DNA from: an uncultured Porphyromonadaceae bacterium
GTDB lineage: Bacteria > Bacteroidota > Bacteroidia > Bacteroidales > Muribaculaceae
NCBI GenBank assembly: GCA_947178215.1
Contig: CAMWXJ010000002.1
Location: 1 to 64,000, forward strand
DNA length: 64,000 nucleotides
Direction of reading: 5' to 3'
Shown here: in pieces, positions 7,742-17,600 of the stretch
Layout of the letters: every line of letters begins with the position of its first letter
Position numbering within the stretch: the stretch's first letter is position 1
Translations under genes and position numbers: made by a program
Notes under the pieces: model-generated
The model's database searches: none
Told to the model about the DNA's origin: nothing
What the model saw: only the letters and a program-made list of their open reading frames with translations

Positions 7742-9091
7742 TTATCGGTTGATTCCCAGATTGAACTCTGCCACGCCGAAAGTCATGCCCGACGAGGGAT
7801 AAGACAGTGCTACCACTTTCACATAGCGGTATGTGAATTCCTCGCCGCCGTTGATGTCGATGCGCTGCGCGGTGGCGGTAGTCACCTCCGACACGTCGAT
7901 CGGCTTGGTGTTGAGCTTCGTCCACTTGCTTCCAGCTGCTGCGTCGGCTTCGGTGTATACGGAGTCGTCATTGCTGCCATAGATGTCAAACGTGAGGATT
8001 CGGTTGTTGGCTGCGTTACGGTGGCTCCACATCACATAAGCGAATGTCTGCTCGCGTGCCATATCGACCACGAAGTAATTGACTACGTCGGCATCGGGGT
8101 TGGCGCTCGTTCCGGCCGCAGCATCACCTCCCGCCGAGAGGATGAGGTCGCTGAGCATGTCGCCGTAATCCTGGTTGTCACCGTTCCAGCCGCTTGTGCC
8201 CGGAATACAGGTGTAGCTACTCCGACCGGGCTTCTCCATGCAGAAATATGTGGCAGTGTTGCCGTCGAACATATCGGCGGGCGAGCCTACCAGTGTATGT
8301 ATGCCGTTGACCGACACCTTGTCGGGAATCCATGTGATGCCGGCAGGCAGATAATTGAATCCCGAGGGCTCGAGAGCGGCGGAAGTCGTCGCTTTCCAGC
8401 CGGTGCGGTCAAGGTCTACCGGCTGAAAACCGAGTACGGTGACATTGGCCGTACGGGTTGCGCCGCTGCCGTCCTGAGCCTCGATAGTGATTACCGCCGT
8501 GCCCTCCTGATTGCCGGAAGTCACGATGCCTTCGGGGCTTACGGTAGCAATACTCTCGTCTGATGACGAGTAGGTCACAGTCTTGTCGTAAGCGTCGGAG
8601 GGGGTGAAAGATACGGTGGCTGCAAGGTTGAACGTTCCCTTTTCGCCGCCCCCTTTCTTAATCTGGAAATTGGCACCGGCAGCAGTAAGGTTTATATCCT
8701 TTACACGCTTGATGTGGTTGGTGATGATTACGACGTAGTTGACGGTGAGCTTGCCGACGGCTATGCAGAGGGTGTCGGTACGCGTTTCCGGCTCGTAGAT
8801 AGTCTCTCCCCCACTGAACAGCGAGGGTTTGAGCACATTGCCCTCCACCGTGAGCCACTCGGGATGCTTTGTGGTGTATGTGGCCTCGACGGGATCTTTC
8901 GACTGAGGCATCGTGAAGAGCGTGAGCGGCAATGTCTCGTTGTCTTGAAGTGTCAGCTCCATGCGGTTGTTGGCGTATGTCGCTTCCTTGACGGTGATAG
9001 CGCCGAGGTCGTCGGCCTTATCGTCGCAGGCGCTCAGCAACGGCATCGCCGCAGCGAGCGATATATAGATATACGGAATTATCTTTTTCAT
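7742..9091 (-). CDS. surface lipoprotein with Ig-like and discoidin (F5/8 type C) domains
   Basis: A 449-residue lipoprotein: signal peptide with lipobox LLSAC, acylated cysteine at residue 22, followed by DDKAD, the type of acidic residues that favour surface export in Bacteroidota. An N-terminal beta domain (about 30-125) precedes a bacterial Ig-like Big2 domain (about 130-220, with VTYSSSDESIATVSPEGIVT). A discoidin-like carbohydrate-binding domain (about 225-447) contains MFDGNTATYF and ends VAEFNLGINR. It occupies the place after susD where SusE/SusF or other surface glycan-binding proteins are found, so it probably helps capture the polysaccharide before import. The discoidin domain suggests binding of galactose, fucose or uronic acid-containing chains, but ligand specificity cannot be read from sequence. 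Confidence 0.8.
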   Translation of the reverse strand: MKKIIPYIYISLAAAMPLLSACDDKADDLGAITVKEATYANNRMELTLQDNETLPLTLFTMPQSKDPVEATYTTKHPEWLTVEGNVLKPSLFSGGETIYEPETRTDTLCIAVGKLTVNYVVIITNHIKRVKDINLTAAGANFQIKKGGGEKGTFNLAATVSFTPSDAYDKTVTYSSSDESIATVSPEGIVTSGNQEGTAVITIEAQDGSGATRTANVTVLGFQPVDLDRTGWKATTSAALEPSGFNYLPAGITWIPDKVSVNGIHTLVGSPADMFDGNTATYFCMEKPGRSSYTCIPGTSGWNGDNQDYGDMLSDLILSAGGDAAAGTSANPDADVVNYFVVDMAREQTFAYVMWSHRNAANNRILTFDIYGSNDDSVYTEADAAAGSKWTKLNTKPIDVSEVTTATAQRIDINGGEEFTYRYVKVVALSYPSSGMTFGVAEFNLGINR

Positions 9092-9121
9092 TTCGTGAGA
9101 TGATTTTGGAGGGGGTTAGCG

Positions 9122-11107
9122 TTAACGCGGTATATCCTGCCAGCCGGCGCTCTGGGTCAGATTGGGATTGAGCGACAGCTCTTGGAGCGGGATAGGGAAA
9201 TAATAGTACTTGTCGTCCCACACAAGTGTGCCGTCGGTGATACGGCTGGCTTTCGGGAAGCCGATGATGAAGCCGTCGGCGTCGACGAAAACATCGGTGT
9301 CGAGCTTTGCCTGATAGGCGAACGCCGATTTGCGGGTGTCCTTGTCCTTGTTGGAACCATCGTAGATCGACTGCTTCTCGGGAGTAAATTTCATGCCACG
9401 GAGAGGCACTTCCATAAGTCGGCCGGCCTTCCAGCGGATAAGGTCCTCACGGCGCAGGCCTTCCATCATCATCTCAACACGGCGCTCGCGGCGTACCTCG
9501 CGGAGCAGCGGCGACACGGTGTAGTCGAGTTTCTCGGCATATATCTTGTCGAGGCGGGGGTCGGCGGGGATATCGTTGATTTTCAGATAGGCCGATTCGG
9601 GGAATCCGGCACGCTCACGCAGCTTGTTTATAGTCATGTCGACCGTGGCCTGATCGAGAGTGCCGAGCTCGGCTTTGGCCTCGGCAAGCATAAGAAGCAC
9701 TTCTCCGTAGCGGAACATTGTGGCCGACTGTGCCGACGCCACCATGGGATAATCCTCAGTGTTGGGGGTCCAGTGCTTGATTATTGCATATCCGGTCACT
9801 GTGCTGCGCAGCATCTCTGTCTGGTTGGCCGACGGGCAGTTGTAGGTGATGCTGGGATAATAGATACCCATGTCAGGGTCGAGCGTGCCGGCGGCATAGT
9901 CGCCTTTACGGTCACGGGTCCAGACGGTAATGTACTCGCCGGGCTTCACCACGGTCATTTTCAGACGCGGGTCGCGGTTGTCGAGTTCGCGCCAGTCACC
10001 TCCGTCATAGCCCTTGAAGTTGGGATTGTCGGTGATAGGCTTGCCGTCGATGCAGAGATACTCATCGATGAGGCCCTTGGTGGCACCGAACGAGTAACGT
10101 CCGGCCGCATTGGCACCCATTATGTAGTAGCGGGTGAACGACGATGCCAGTTTGTCGCCGTCATAGACACGTGTCAGGATAGCTTCTGTGTTGTTGTCAG
10201 CGGTGGGATTCTCGCGGAAAGTAAACATCTTCCAGTAAGAGTTGTTGGTGCCGTCGACAGCTTTGTCAGATTCATTGCGATACAGGCGGTAGTTGCGGGG
10301 CGAACTCATGATAGCCTCGCAAGCCTCCACACAGGCGTTGAGAAACTTGTTCTCGTTGCCGGGAACGGCAGGCATCGGCGCCGCGTCATTCTTATGGTAT
10401 TTGCGGAAGGTACCCTCAAACAGGCAGAAGCGCGCTTTGAGGAAATTGGCCATGTCGCGGTTGATGCGGCCGTCGGCAGCGCCTTCGCTTTTGAGGTGCT
10501 CTACGGCGTAGTCGAGGCACCAGAGTATGGAGTCGGCAAGCTCTTCACGGGGAGTACGGGCGCTGTAAAGCTCCGGAGAGTCGACATTGAGATCGCGGTA
10601 GAGCCAGGGCACTTCGCCGAGTATCGACAGCTTCTTGTAATAGTCCCACGCCTTGAAGAAATATGCTTCCGCGGCATACTTCTCTATCTCTGCGACAGGG
10701 CCTTCGGCCTGGAAGCAGTGACTCAGGAAGTAGTTGACCTTTTTGAGATTGTTCCACTCCCAGCCGGTGGTAGTGCCGCTGTTGGGCACGGTAAACGAGT
10801 TGTCGAGACGGTTGATTGGATTGCCTGCCGTGCCGGTATATCCTACCAGGTTGTCGGACACGAGATCGCCATAGGCAATGGGACTGCCCTGAATGCCGTA
10901 GGGCGCCCATGACTCGTAGGCGTTGCCGCTCTGGTGACCGGTGATGTAGAGAGGATAGAGCGAGTTGAGGTAAAGCGGCAGATCGGTTGAGTTTTTAAGG
11001 AACGAGCCCTCGGCAAGCTCCTGAATAGGGTCCTGCTGCAAGAAATCGTCGTTACATGCAGTGAGCGACAATGCCGCGGCAGCGAGCCATATAATATGTT
11101 TTTTCAT
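9122..11107 (-). CDS. SusD-family nutrient-binding outer-membrane lipoprotein
   Basis: A 661-residue RagB/SusD protein. The start at 11107 gives the lipoprotein signal MKKHIIWLAAAALSLTAC with acylated C18, followed by NDDFLQQDP; an upstream in-frame start at 11194 would lie in the end of susC and lacks a signal. Family features include the early FLQQDP motif, TPR-like helices with EAYFFKAWDYYKKL near 130, and the C-terminal MMMEGLRREDLIRWKAG block. It lids the SusC channel and delivers oligosaccharide to it. The gene lies 31 bases after susC and 30 bases before the discoidin lipoprotein in one operon. Confidence 0.95.
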   Translation of the reverse strand: MKKHIIWLAAAALSLTACNDDFLQQDPIQELAEGSFLKNSTDLPLYLNSLYPLYITGHQSGNAYESWAPYGIQGSPIAYGDLVSDNLVGYTGTAGNPINRLDNSFTVPNSGTTTGWEWNNLKKVNYFLSHCFQAEGPVAEIEKYAAEAYFFKAWDYYKKLSILGEVPWLYRDLNVDSPELYSARTPREELADSILWCLDYAVEHLKSEGAADGRINRDMANFLKARFCLFEGTFRKYHKNDAAPMPAVPGNENKFLNACVEACEAIMSSPRNYRLYRNESDKAVDGTNNSYWKMFTFRENPTADNNTEAILTRVYDGDKLASSFTRYYIMGANAAGRYSFGATKGLIDEYLCIDGKPITDNPNFKGYDGGDWRELDNRDPRLKMTVVKPGEYITVWTRDRKGDYAAGTLDPDMGIYYPSITYNCPSANQTEMLRSTVTGYAIIKHWTPNTEDYPMVASAQSATMFRYGEVLLMLAEAKAELGTLDQATVDMTINKLRERAGFPESAYLKINDIPADPRLDKIYAEKLDYTVSPLLREVRRERRVEMMMEGLRREDLIRWKAGRLMEVPLRGMKFTPEKQSIYDGSNKDKDTRKSAFAYQAKLDTDVFVDADGFIIGFPKASRITDGTLVWDDKYYYFPIPLQELSLNPNLTQSAGWQDIPR

Positions 11108-11138
11108 TGTTGGCTTGTAATGTGGGTTAATCGGGATA

Positions 11139-14100
11139 TTAGAACGTGATTTGGGCGCCGACTGAAAGGGTTCTCTTCTGCGGATAGGCGTCACTCATCT
11201 GTTCGGGGTCGAAGATGCCGGGTATATGAGTCAGCGTGAAGAGGTTGTAAGCCGAAACATTGAAACGCAGCTTGTCAACGCCCACCTTGCGGGTCATTGT
11301 GGCCGGAAGTGTATAGCCGAGCACTAACTGTTTGAGACGTATATATGAAGCGTCGAGCAGGTATCTGTCGCAGACAGAGGGTGTCTGGCCGTACATCGGA
11401 AACTCGGCATCGGTGTTGTCGGGCTTCCATGAGCGCTCCCACATCCATTGGCTGCCGCCGTAACCTACATTACCCCAGTAGTGCTGGCTCGAAATCCAGT
11501 AGTCGCGCTTGCCGGTGCCCTGGAAAAAGGCGTTGAAGTCAAAGCCGTTCCAACCGGCGTTGAGCGACAGGCCGAATTTGAAGCGCGGGGTGCTGTTGCC
11601 TATGATATGATAGTCGCCGGAGTCATCGACCGTACCCGAACCGGTGCTTATAAAGCCGTCGCCGTTGAGATCCTTGTACCACGACGAGCCGGGATATACG
11701 GTGTAGCTACTTGTGTGCGGGCCGTAGAATATATATTTGTTGCCCACGAGTTCGAGGTCCTCGGCTTGGAGTATGCCGCCGAACGAATAGCCCCAAATCT
11801 CGCCCACGGTCTTTCCGTTATACAGCGAACCGTAAGCCTTGGTGGGGTTGGAGGGATAGTTGATTACCGTGGTGAGGGCATCGGAGAGATTGAAGCTCAC
11901 GCCGTAGCGCACTCTGCCTACGTGGTCGTCCCACTGTATGTCGAGCTCCCAGCCTCGGGCGCGGAGCGAACCGGAGTTTTCAAGAGGAGCGCTCGCGCCG
12001 AGCAGGCTCGGGTAAGCCACCGAACCGGTGGTGAGAATATCGGTGGTCTTGCGCTCATAGATGTCAAACATCATATTGAGGCGTGAGTTGAACGCTGCCA
12101 CATCGATACCTATATTGGTAGTGGCGGCTTTTTCCCAGGTAAGCGTGGGAGATACGAGCGCGGGAGTGTTGACGGAGCTGACATAGGTGCCGTCGATGAT
12201 AAATCCGGGCTGGCCGCTGCCCATCACAGCCTGATAGGGATAGTAGTCACTCGGCTGGCTACCGAGTTTGCCCCACGAGGCGCGGATTTTCAAGTTGTCG
12301 ATATAGCCTCGGAGGCCGGCAAAGAATGTTTCTTCGGATATACGCCATCCTGCCGAGAACGAGGGGAGGAAGGTGAAACGGTCATTGGGTGTGAATCGCG
12401 ACGAACCGTCGTAACGGCCGTTCATCTCAAAGAGATAGCGGTTGTCGAAGTTGTAGTTGATTCGACCGAAACCGGCACGGCTTGTGCGGCGCTGCGCTCC
12501 GGTGGATATGGTGTGGAGCGTGATGTCTTCGGCGGCGGAGGGTTTAAGCACGTCGGCTGAGAAGAGGCGTTTAAGACTGACGCTCAGCGAGGTATAGTGC
12601 ACGTAATCCTGACTGTAACCGAGAATTGCCGAGAGATTGTGCTTGCCGAATTTCTGATTATAGTCGAGATAGGCGTTTATCAGATAAGTGCTGGTATTGG
12701 TCTTGGATATGGAGCCGGTGTTGCCGTCGTTGGCGCCATTGGCTTCGTTGAGCAGCGTCCACGAACCCGGTTTGATATATTCGTGATAGGGATTTTTTGT
12801 TGTGCCATTGCTGCTCTGGGGCTGATAGCTGAGCTCGGCCCGCGCTTTCAGTTTGTCGGGCAAGATGATAAACTCGGGTGCCACGGAAAACACTGTTGTC
12901 TGCGACGACGAGTTACTGCGGATGCCGTAAGCCATCCATGAGAGGATATTGTCGGTCCATGCGTCGGGAACCTCGTCGGTGGGGAGGGTCTTCATAGGCA
13001 TCATGATGTTCTTTTCCGGCTCGCGCTGGGCGGCTGTCCAGAGACTGCCTTTCGCACCGCCCATTGTGGGAGTGCTGTATGTGACGCGGTTGAAGTTGAC
13101 TTTGGCGCTGACGTTGAACCAGTTGGTGACCTTTGCGGTAAAGCGGCTCATGATGTTATAGCGCTTATACTTGTCGCTGGATATCTTATACATGCCGTCC
13201 TGGTCCTGGTAGCCAAGCGAGAGGTAGTAGTTCACATTGTTGCCACCGCCGGAAATCGAGAGGTTATGCTTTTGTGTAGGGGTCCAGTCCTTTACCGCCT
13301 CTTTGTATGGATTGACATTCATTACCCAGTCGATGGAGCCGCCGTTGATGAAATAGCGGTTCTCGATGCTCGGGTTCTCCATATATCGACGAGCGGCTTC
13401 GAGGCGCGCCTTTTCCGAGTCGCTCACCTTTTGTAGAGTCCATTCCTTGACAAGCTGCTGCGCTTCAAGGAGTCCTACCGACGTCATGATGTCGGGCATG
13501 GCCGCCGGCTGGTCCCACGAGATGTCGTAGCTGTATGTCACGTGGCCTTTCTGCTCGTATTTGCCGTTTTTGGTAGTGATGAGTATAACACCGAAAGCGG
13601 CCTTGGTACCGTAAATAGCGGCAGCCGAGGCATCCTTGATGACCGACATGCTCTCAATGTCGTTGGGGTTCATCTGGTTGAGGAGGCTGGGAGTCACGTC
13701 GACGCCGTCGACAAGTATCAAGGGCGCTCCGTTGCTTACGGCGCCGCCGCTGATTGTCGTGCCACCGCGCACGTTGAACGAGGGCACGGTATTTGGCGAG
13801 CCGTCGCTTATACCGATGTTAAGGTTGGGAACTACGCCTTGGAGGGCCTGTCCAATATTTGCCACAGGGCGGTTCTCAAACTTGTCGGCCGATACAGTGG
13901 CTACCGCACCGGTGAGATTGACTTTCTTCTGGGTACCGAAGCCTACCACTACGACCTCTTCAAGCATCTTGCTGTCTTCTTTCAGCAATATCTCGATGTT
14001 TGACTTACCGTCGACAGGAATCTCTTGAGTTGTAAATCCCACGTAGGACACCACGAGTACGGCATTGGCCGGAACATTGGTCAGCGAGAATTTACCGTCT

Positions 14101-14339
14101 AAATCGGTCATTGCGCCGTTGGCCGAACCTTTCACCTTTACGGTTGCGCCGATAATCGGCTCTACACCGTCGGTCACGGTACCGGTTACGGTTTTCGTCT
14201 GTGCGGCGACAGCGGCCGATGCTGTCGGTCGGGGACTACTCCCTGTCGCCGGGCTTGCCGCGAGAGTCGCGCCGTACAGGAATACACCTGCACCGACACA
14301 AGCACTTTTCAGGAAGATGCGGACTCTATCCTTATCCAT
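11139..14339 (-). CDS. SusC-family TonB-dependent outer-membrane transporter
   Basis: A 1066-residue SusC/RagA protein. After a signal peptide (about 1-29) comes a carboxypeptidase-regulatory-like beta domain (about 48-125, with GATVKVKG and VVSYVGFTTQEI), the family motif EEVVVVGFGTQKKVNLTGAV (about 133-152), a plug domain, and a 22-strand barrel ending in the outer-membrane insertion signal GAQITF with terminal Phe. It imports oligosaccharides using TonB energy. No STN domain is present, so control by an anti-sigma factor is not expected; regulation should come from the divergent HTCS. It is the first gene of the minus-strand operon susC-susD-lipoprotein-GH29-GH105-GH2. Confidence 0.96.
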   Translation of the reverse strand: MDKDRVRIFLKSACVGAGVFLYGATLAASPATGSSPRPTASAAVAAQTKTVTGTVTDGVEPIIGATVKVKGSANGAMTDLDGKFSLTNVPANAVLVVSYVGFTTQEIPVDGKSNIEILLKEDSKMLEEVVVVGFGTQKKVNLTGAVATVSADKFENRPVANIGQALQGVVPNLNIGISDGSPNTVPSFNVRGGTTISGGAVSNGAPLILVDGVDVTPSLLNQMNPNDIESMSVIKDASAAAIYGTKAAFGVILITTKNGKYEQKGHVTYSYDISWDQPAAMPDIMTSVGLLEAQQLVKEWTLQKVSDSEKARLEAARRYMENPSIENRYFINGGSIDWVMNVNPYKEAVKDWTPTQKHNLSISGGGNNVNYYLSLGYQDQDGMYKISSDKYKRYNIMSRFTAKVTNWFNVSAKVNFNRVTYSTPTMGGAKGSLWTAAQREPEKNIMMPMKTLPTDEVPDAWTDNILSWMAYGIRSNSSSQTTVFSVAPEFIILPDKLKARAELSYQPQSSNGTTKNPYHEYIKPGSWTLLNEANGANDGNTGSISKTNTSTYLINAYLDYNQKFGKHNLSAILGYSQDYVHYTSLSVSLKRLFSADVLKPSAAEDITLHTISTGAQRRTSRAGFGRINYNFDNRYLFEMNGRYDGSSRFTPNDRFTFLPSFSAGWRISEETFFAGLRGYIDNLKIRASWGKLGSQPSDYYPYQAVMGSGQPGFIIDGTYVSSVNTPALVSPTLTWEKAATTNIGIDVAAFNSRLNMMFDIYERKTTDILTTGSVAYPSLLGASAPLENSGSLRARGWELDIQWDDHVGRVRYGVSFNLSDALTTVINYPSNPTKAYGSLYNGKTVGEIWGYSFGGILQAEDLELVGNKYIFYGPHTSSYTVYPGSSWYKDLNGDGFISTGSGTVDDSGDYHIIGNSTPRFKFGLSLNAGWNGFDFNAFFQGTGKRDYWISSQHYWGNVGYGGSQWMWERSWKPDNTDAEFPMYGQTPSVCDRYLLDASYIRLKQLVLGYTLPATMTRKVGVDKLRFNVSAYNLFTLTHIPGIFDPEQMSDAYPQKRTLSVGAQITF

Positions 14340-14400
14340 TTTACACTACGTTTTTTAGGTTTATGAGTTAAGGTTATACAAACGTGAGGATTGATGAACA

Positions 14401-14408
14401 CAAAATTA
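14401..14408 (-). promoter_or_regulatory. candidate -7 box for the sus operon
   Basis: On the minus strand 14408-14401 reads TAATTTTG, matching TAnnTTTG, about 60 bases upstream of the susC start. No good TTTG box is seen upstream, which is common for promoters that need an activator such as the HTCS. The remaining 14409-14569 holds no gene; HTCS-binding sites should lie here. Confidence 0.4.
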
Positions 14409-14569
14409 TAAAGGATGTCATTTTGCAGCCCGAAAATCATATTGCTGTTTTTGACTTTTATTTTTCTCTATTCGCCAAACGTATATCTATCAGCTAGTTG
14501 CAAAAGAACACAAAACGCATCCGAAACTTGCCTGCGGCAGTGCGACGCCGCCTCGCCCAAAGCGCCACC

Positions 14570-14601
14570 TTTGCGAAAACGAGATATAATTAGTACTTTT
14601 G
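14570..14601 (+). promoter_or_regulatory. promoter of the HTCS gene
   Basis: TTTG (14570-14573), a 20-base spacer and TACTTTTG (14594-14601) match the Bacteroidota consensus exactly. Transcription should begin near 14607, about 30 bases before the ATG at 14640. This shows that the longer open frame reaching back to 14415 is not translated. Confidence 0.8.
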
Positions 14602-14639
14602 CACCCATAAGTGCAACCCCATTCACCGGCCGAATCTAC

Positions 14640-17600
14640 ATGAGAACTCTGATTACAGTGCTTGCCGTTGTGTGTCTCGCGTTACTGCCTTTGTCGGTCA
14701 ACGCGTCAGAGACGTTGCGCTTCCGCACGTTCTCGCCGAAAGGGGGATTTTACTACGACGGCGTAGTCGACCTCGGACAGGACAGCGACGGCTTTATATG
14801 GATAATGCTCGACCAGGATCTTCTCCGCTTCGACGGTCACGAATACCGTAAATATACGGCGCAGTTCAACAGCGACGACCCCAACAGCATATCATCTTTC
14901 CTCACTTTCGCCACCGACACCACGGGATGCCTCCATGTGCTCACAAGCCGGGCTATATACAGATACGACAGCCGCACCGACTCCTATGTGAAGACCATTG
15001 ACGCCACACTGGGAAACATGGCTATCGACAGGCGCGGCAACCTGTGGGGGCTCAAAAGCAATATACTTCACCGAATGACCCCGGGCGACAGCACTTTCAC
15101 CGTGTGCATGTACGACGGCAAGCCAATAAGAAGCATAGGCGACTACTGTTTCGACAACACACACACCTATTTCGCCTCGCGCTACAACAGGATATATGTC
15201 GCCGACCCCGTGAACCCGGAGCAGATAGAATTGCTCTATATCTTCCCGACCGACATGGCGATAGTGCAGATTCAGGAGCTCGACGGCGACATCTGGGTCC
15301 TGACGGCCAGGCACGGCATTTATAGGATAGACACGGCCACACGTAACATAACCGGGCATCTTAACTTTCAGAGCAAAGACAACAGCGCCCATGCCAGGAC
15401 ACTGCTCATTGACCGCGATGGGCGGATATGGGCCGGAACGCAAATCGGCCTATATGTAATCGACCCATCCACCGGCGAATACCGGTGTTACCGACATTCG
15501 CAGTCCGATCCGTTCAGCCTCACCAACAACTCCGTGTGGAAGCTTTTCAGCGACATGCACGGCAACATCTGGTCAGGACACTTCGCGGGCGGACTGTGTT
15601 ATACCGACCTCGACGACAGCCTGCAAGTGAGCACATATACCTCGACTCTGAGCCCGCTCAACTATGAGCTTGTCAGCTCGTTTGCCGAGGACGGCGATAA
15701 TGTCTACATAGGCACCGACGGCGGAGGACTGAACCGTATGGACCTGCGGTCGGGCGACATCTCGCAGATGAGGCTGCGTGGCACTGCCGACACACACTCC
15801 GACGAGCACGTCAAGTCAATGGCGGTCGACTCGCTACGACGGCTGTGGATAGCCATGTACCGCGGAGGCCTCGACTGCTACAATCTTACTTCGGGGCAAT
15901 GCCGTAACTTCCGCTTCGACCGGACTGACCCGGCCGGGCTGCTCTCCAACGATCTCAGGAAGATTGCTCTCGACGGCGATTCGGGACTGTGGATAGCTTA
16001 TCAGAACGTCAACACCAGCATCTCGTATCTACCGTTTGACAGCGAGCGTTGCGCCCATTATCATCTCAGCGACAACGACGGATATGTCTTCGACATGCAG
16101 CCCGACGGCCAAGGCAATCTCTATGTGCTGACACGCCGCAAGCTGTTCAGAATAGAGCCGGCTTCGGGCACTCACGAAGAGATTGCGGGTGCTGCGTTCT
16201 CGGGCGGTCAGTCGCTCGCACTCGACTCGTCGGGCGACGTATGGATAGGCACCGTGGGCGACGGCCTGGCGCGGTATAGTCCCACATCGGGAGTTTTCAC
16301 ATATTACCCTTACCTGCTGTCAGAGTTTGCCTCGGCAGTGTACAGCATGAGCTACGACGCAGCCACCGACTGCTTGTGGCTCGGTACCGACAACGGCCTC
16401 GTACGGTTTGACATACACCGCAACTCCATACGGAGGTTTGACGAGTGCGACGGCTTCCAGGGACCGGTCTACTATCCCCTGTCGGCTTTCAGAAGCGCCA
16501 CGGGAATGATGTATTTCGGAGGCACCAACGGCTTCTCAGTGTTCGACCCCGGCAGCATAATGCCTAATCCGCGCAAACCCAAGGCGCGGATATCGGGCTT
16601 CTATATCGACAACAGGCCGGCATCGCCCTCCATCTGGAAGGGTCCGCACGAGATAGTTCTCGACCACGACCAGGCCAATTTCGGGTTCAGCCTGTCGTCG
16701 GACAATTATCAGACACCCGAGAAAAACAGTTTCAGATACCGGCTGAAAGGCTATGACGACGACTGGATTACGGCCACGGCTGCCAATCGCACCGTGATGT
16801 ACTCAAAGGTACCGGCGGGCAAATATCAGTTTGAAGTGCTTGCGGCCAACAACGACGGCCTTTGGAGCGACACCCCCGCGGTGGTCAGCATCGTGAGGCG
16901 CCCTGCGCCGTGGGCCGGCCCGTGGGCCTATCTGCTCTACACCGTTATTGCCGTGACAATCATCTGGGCCGTGCTCCACTACCGCAACGAAAAGCGCAAG
17001 CTGAAGCTCAAACTGTTTATGGCCGACCTCGACAAGAAAAAGAAAGAGGAGCTTCACAAAAGCCAGCTCAGCTTCTTTACCAACATATCGCACGATTTCC
17101 GCACGCCCATATCGCTCATTCTTGCCGCTATCGACAACATGAAGCAGGATGGGATAAAAGACTATTATTACCGGATTCTGCACAACAACTCACGGCGGCT
17201 GCTGAATCTCGTCAACGAGCTTATGGATTTCAGGACACTCGACAACAACAAGATGAAGCTCCATGTGCAGACTGTCGACGCCAACGCACTGGTAAGGGAG
17301 CTCGCCGCCGACTTCGAGGACTATGCCGCCAAGCGCCACATAGCGTTTGCCGTGAAGTGCGACCCGAAGATTCCCGCGTCGATGCTGCTTGACAGGCAGG
17401 TGCTCGAAAAGGTAGTGATGAACCTGCTCAATAATGCCTTCAAATATACCGACGACGGCGGCGAGATAACGGTCGAGACCTACTCCGCCGCATCGGATTT
17501 CACACCGCGCTACACTCACAGTCACATAATTCCCGCCGAACACAAGGCTATAAACGCGTTTACCCTGGCCGTACGCGACACCGGATGTGGCATATCGGCC

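Noticed and set aside
9182-10912. 576-codon plus-strand open frame opposite susD
   Set aside because: Antisense shadow of a clear SusD gene; sequence has the V/H/R-rich look of a reverse-complement frame and no start signal.
14415-14639. 75-residue N-terminal extension of the HTCS
   Set aside because: The consensus promoter at 14570-14601 lies inside it and the true signal peptide starts at 14640.
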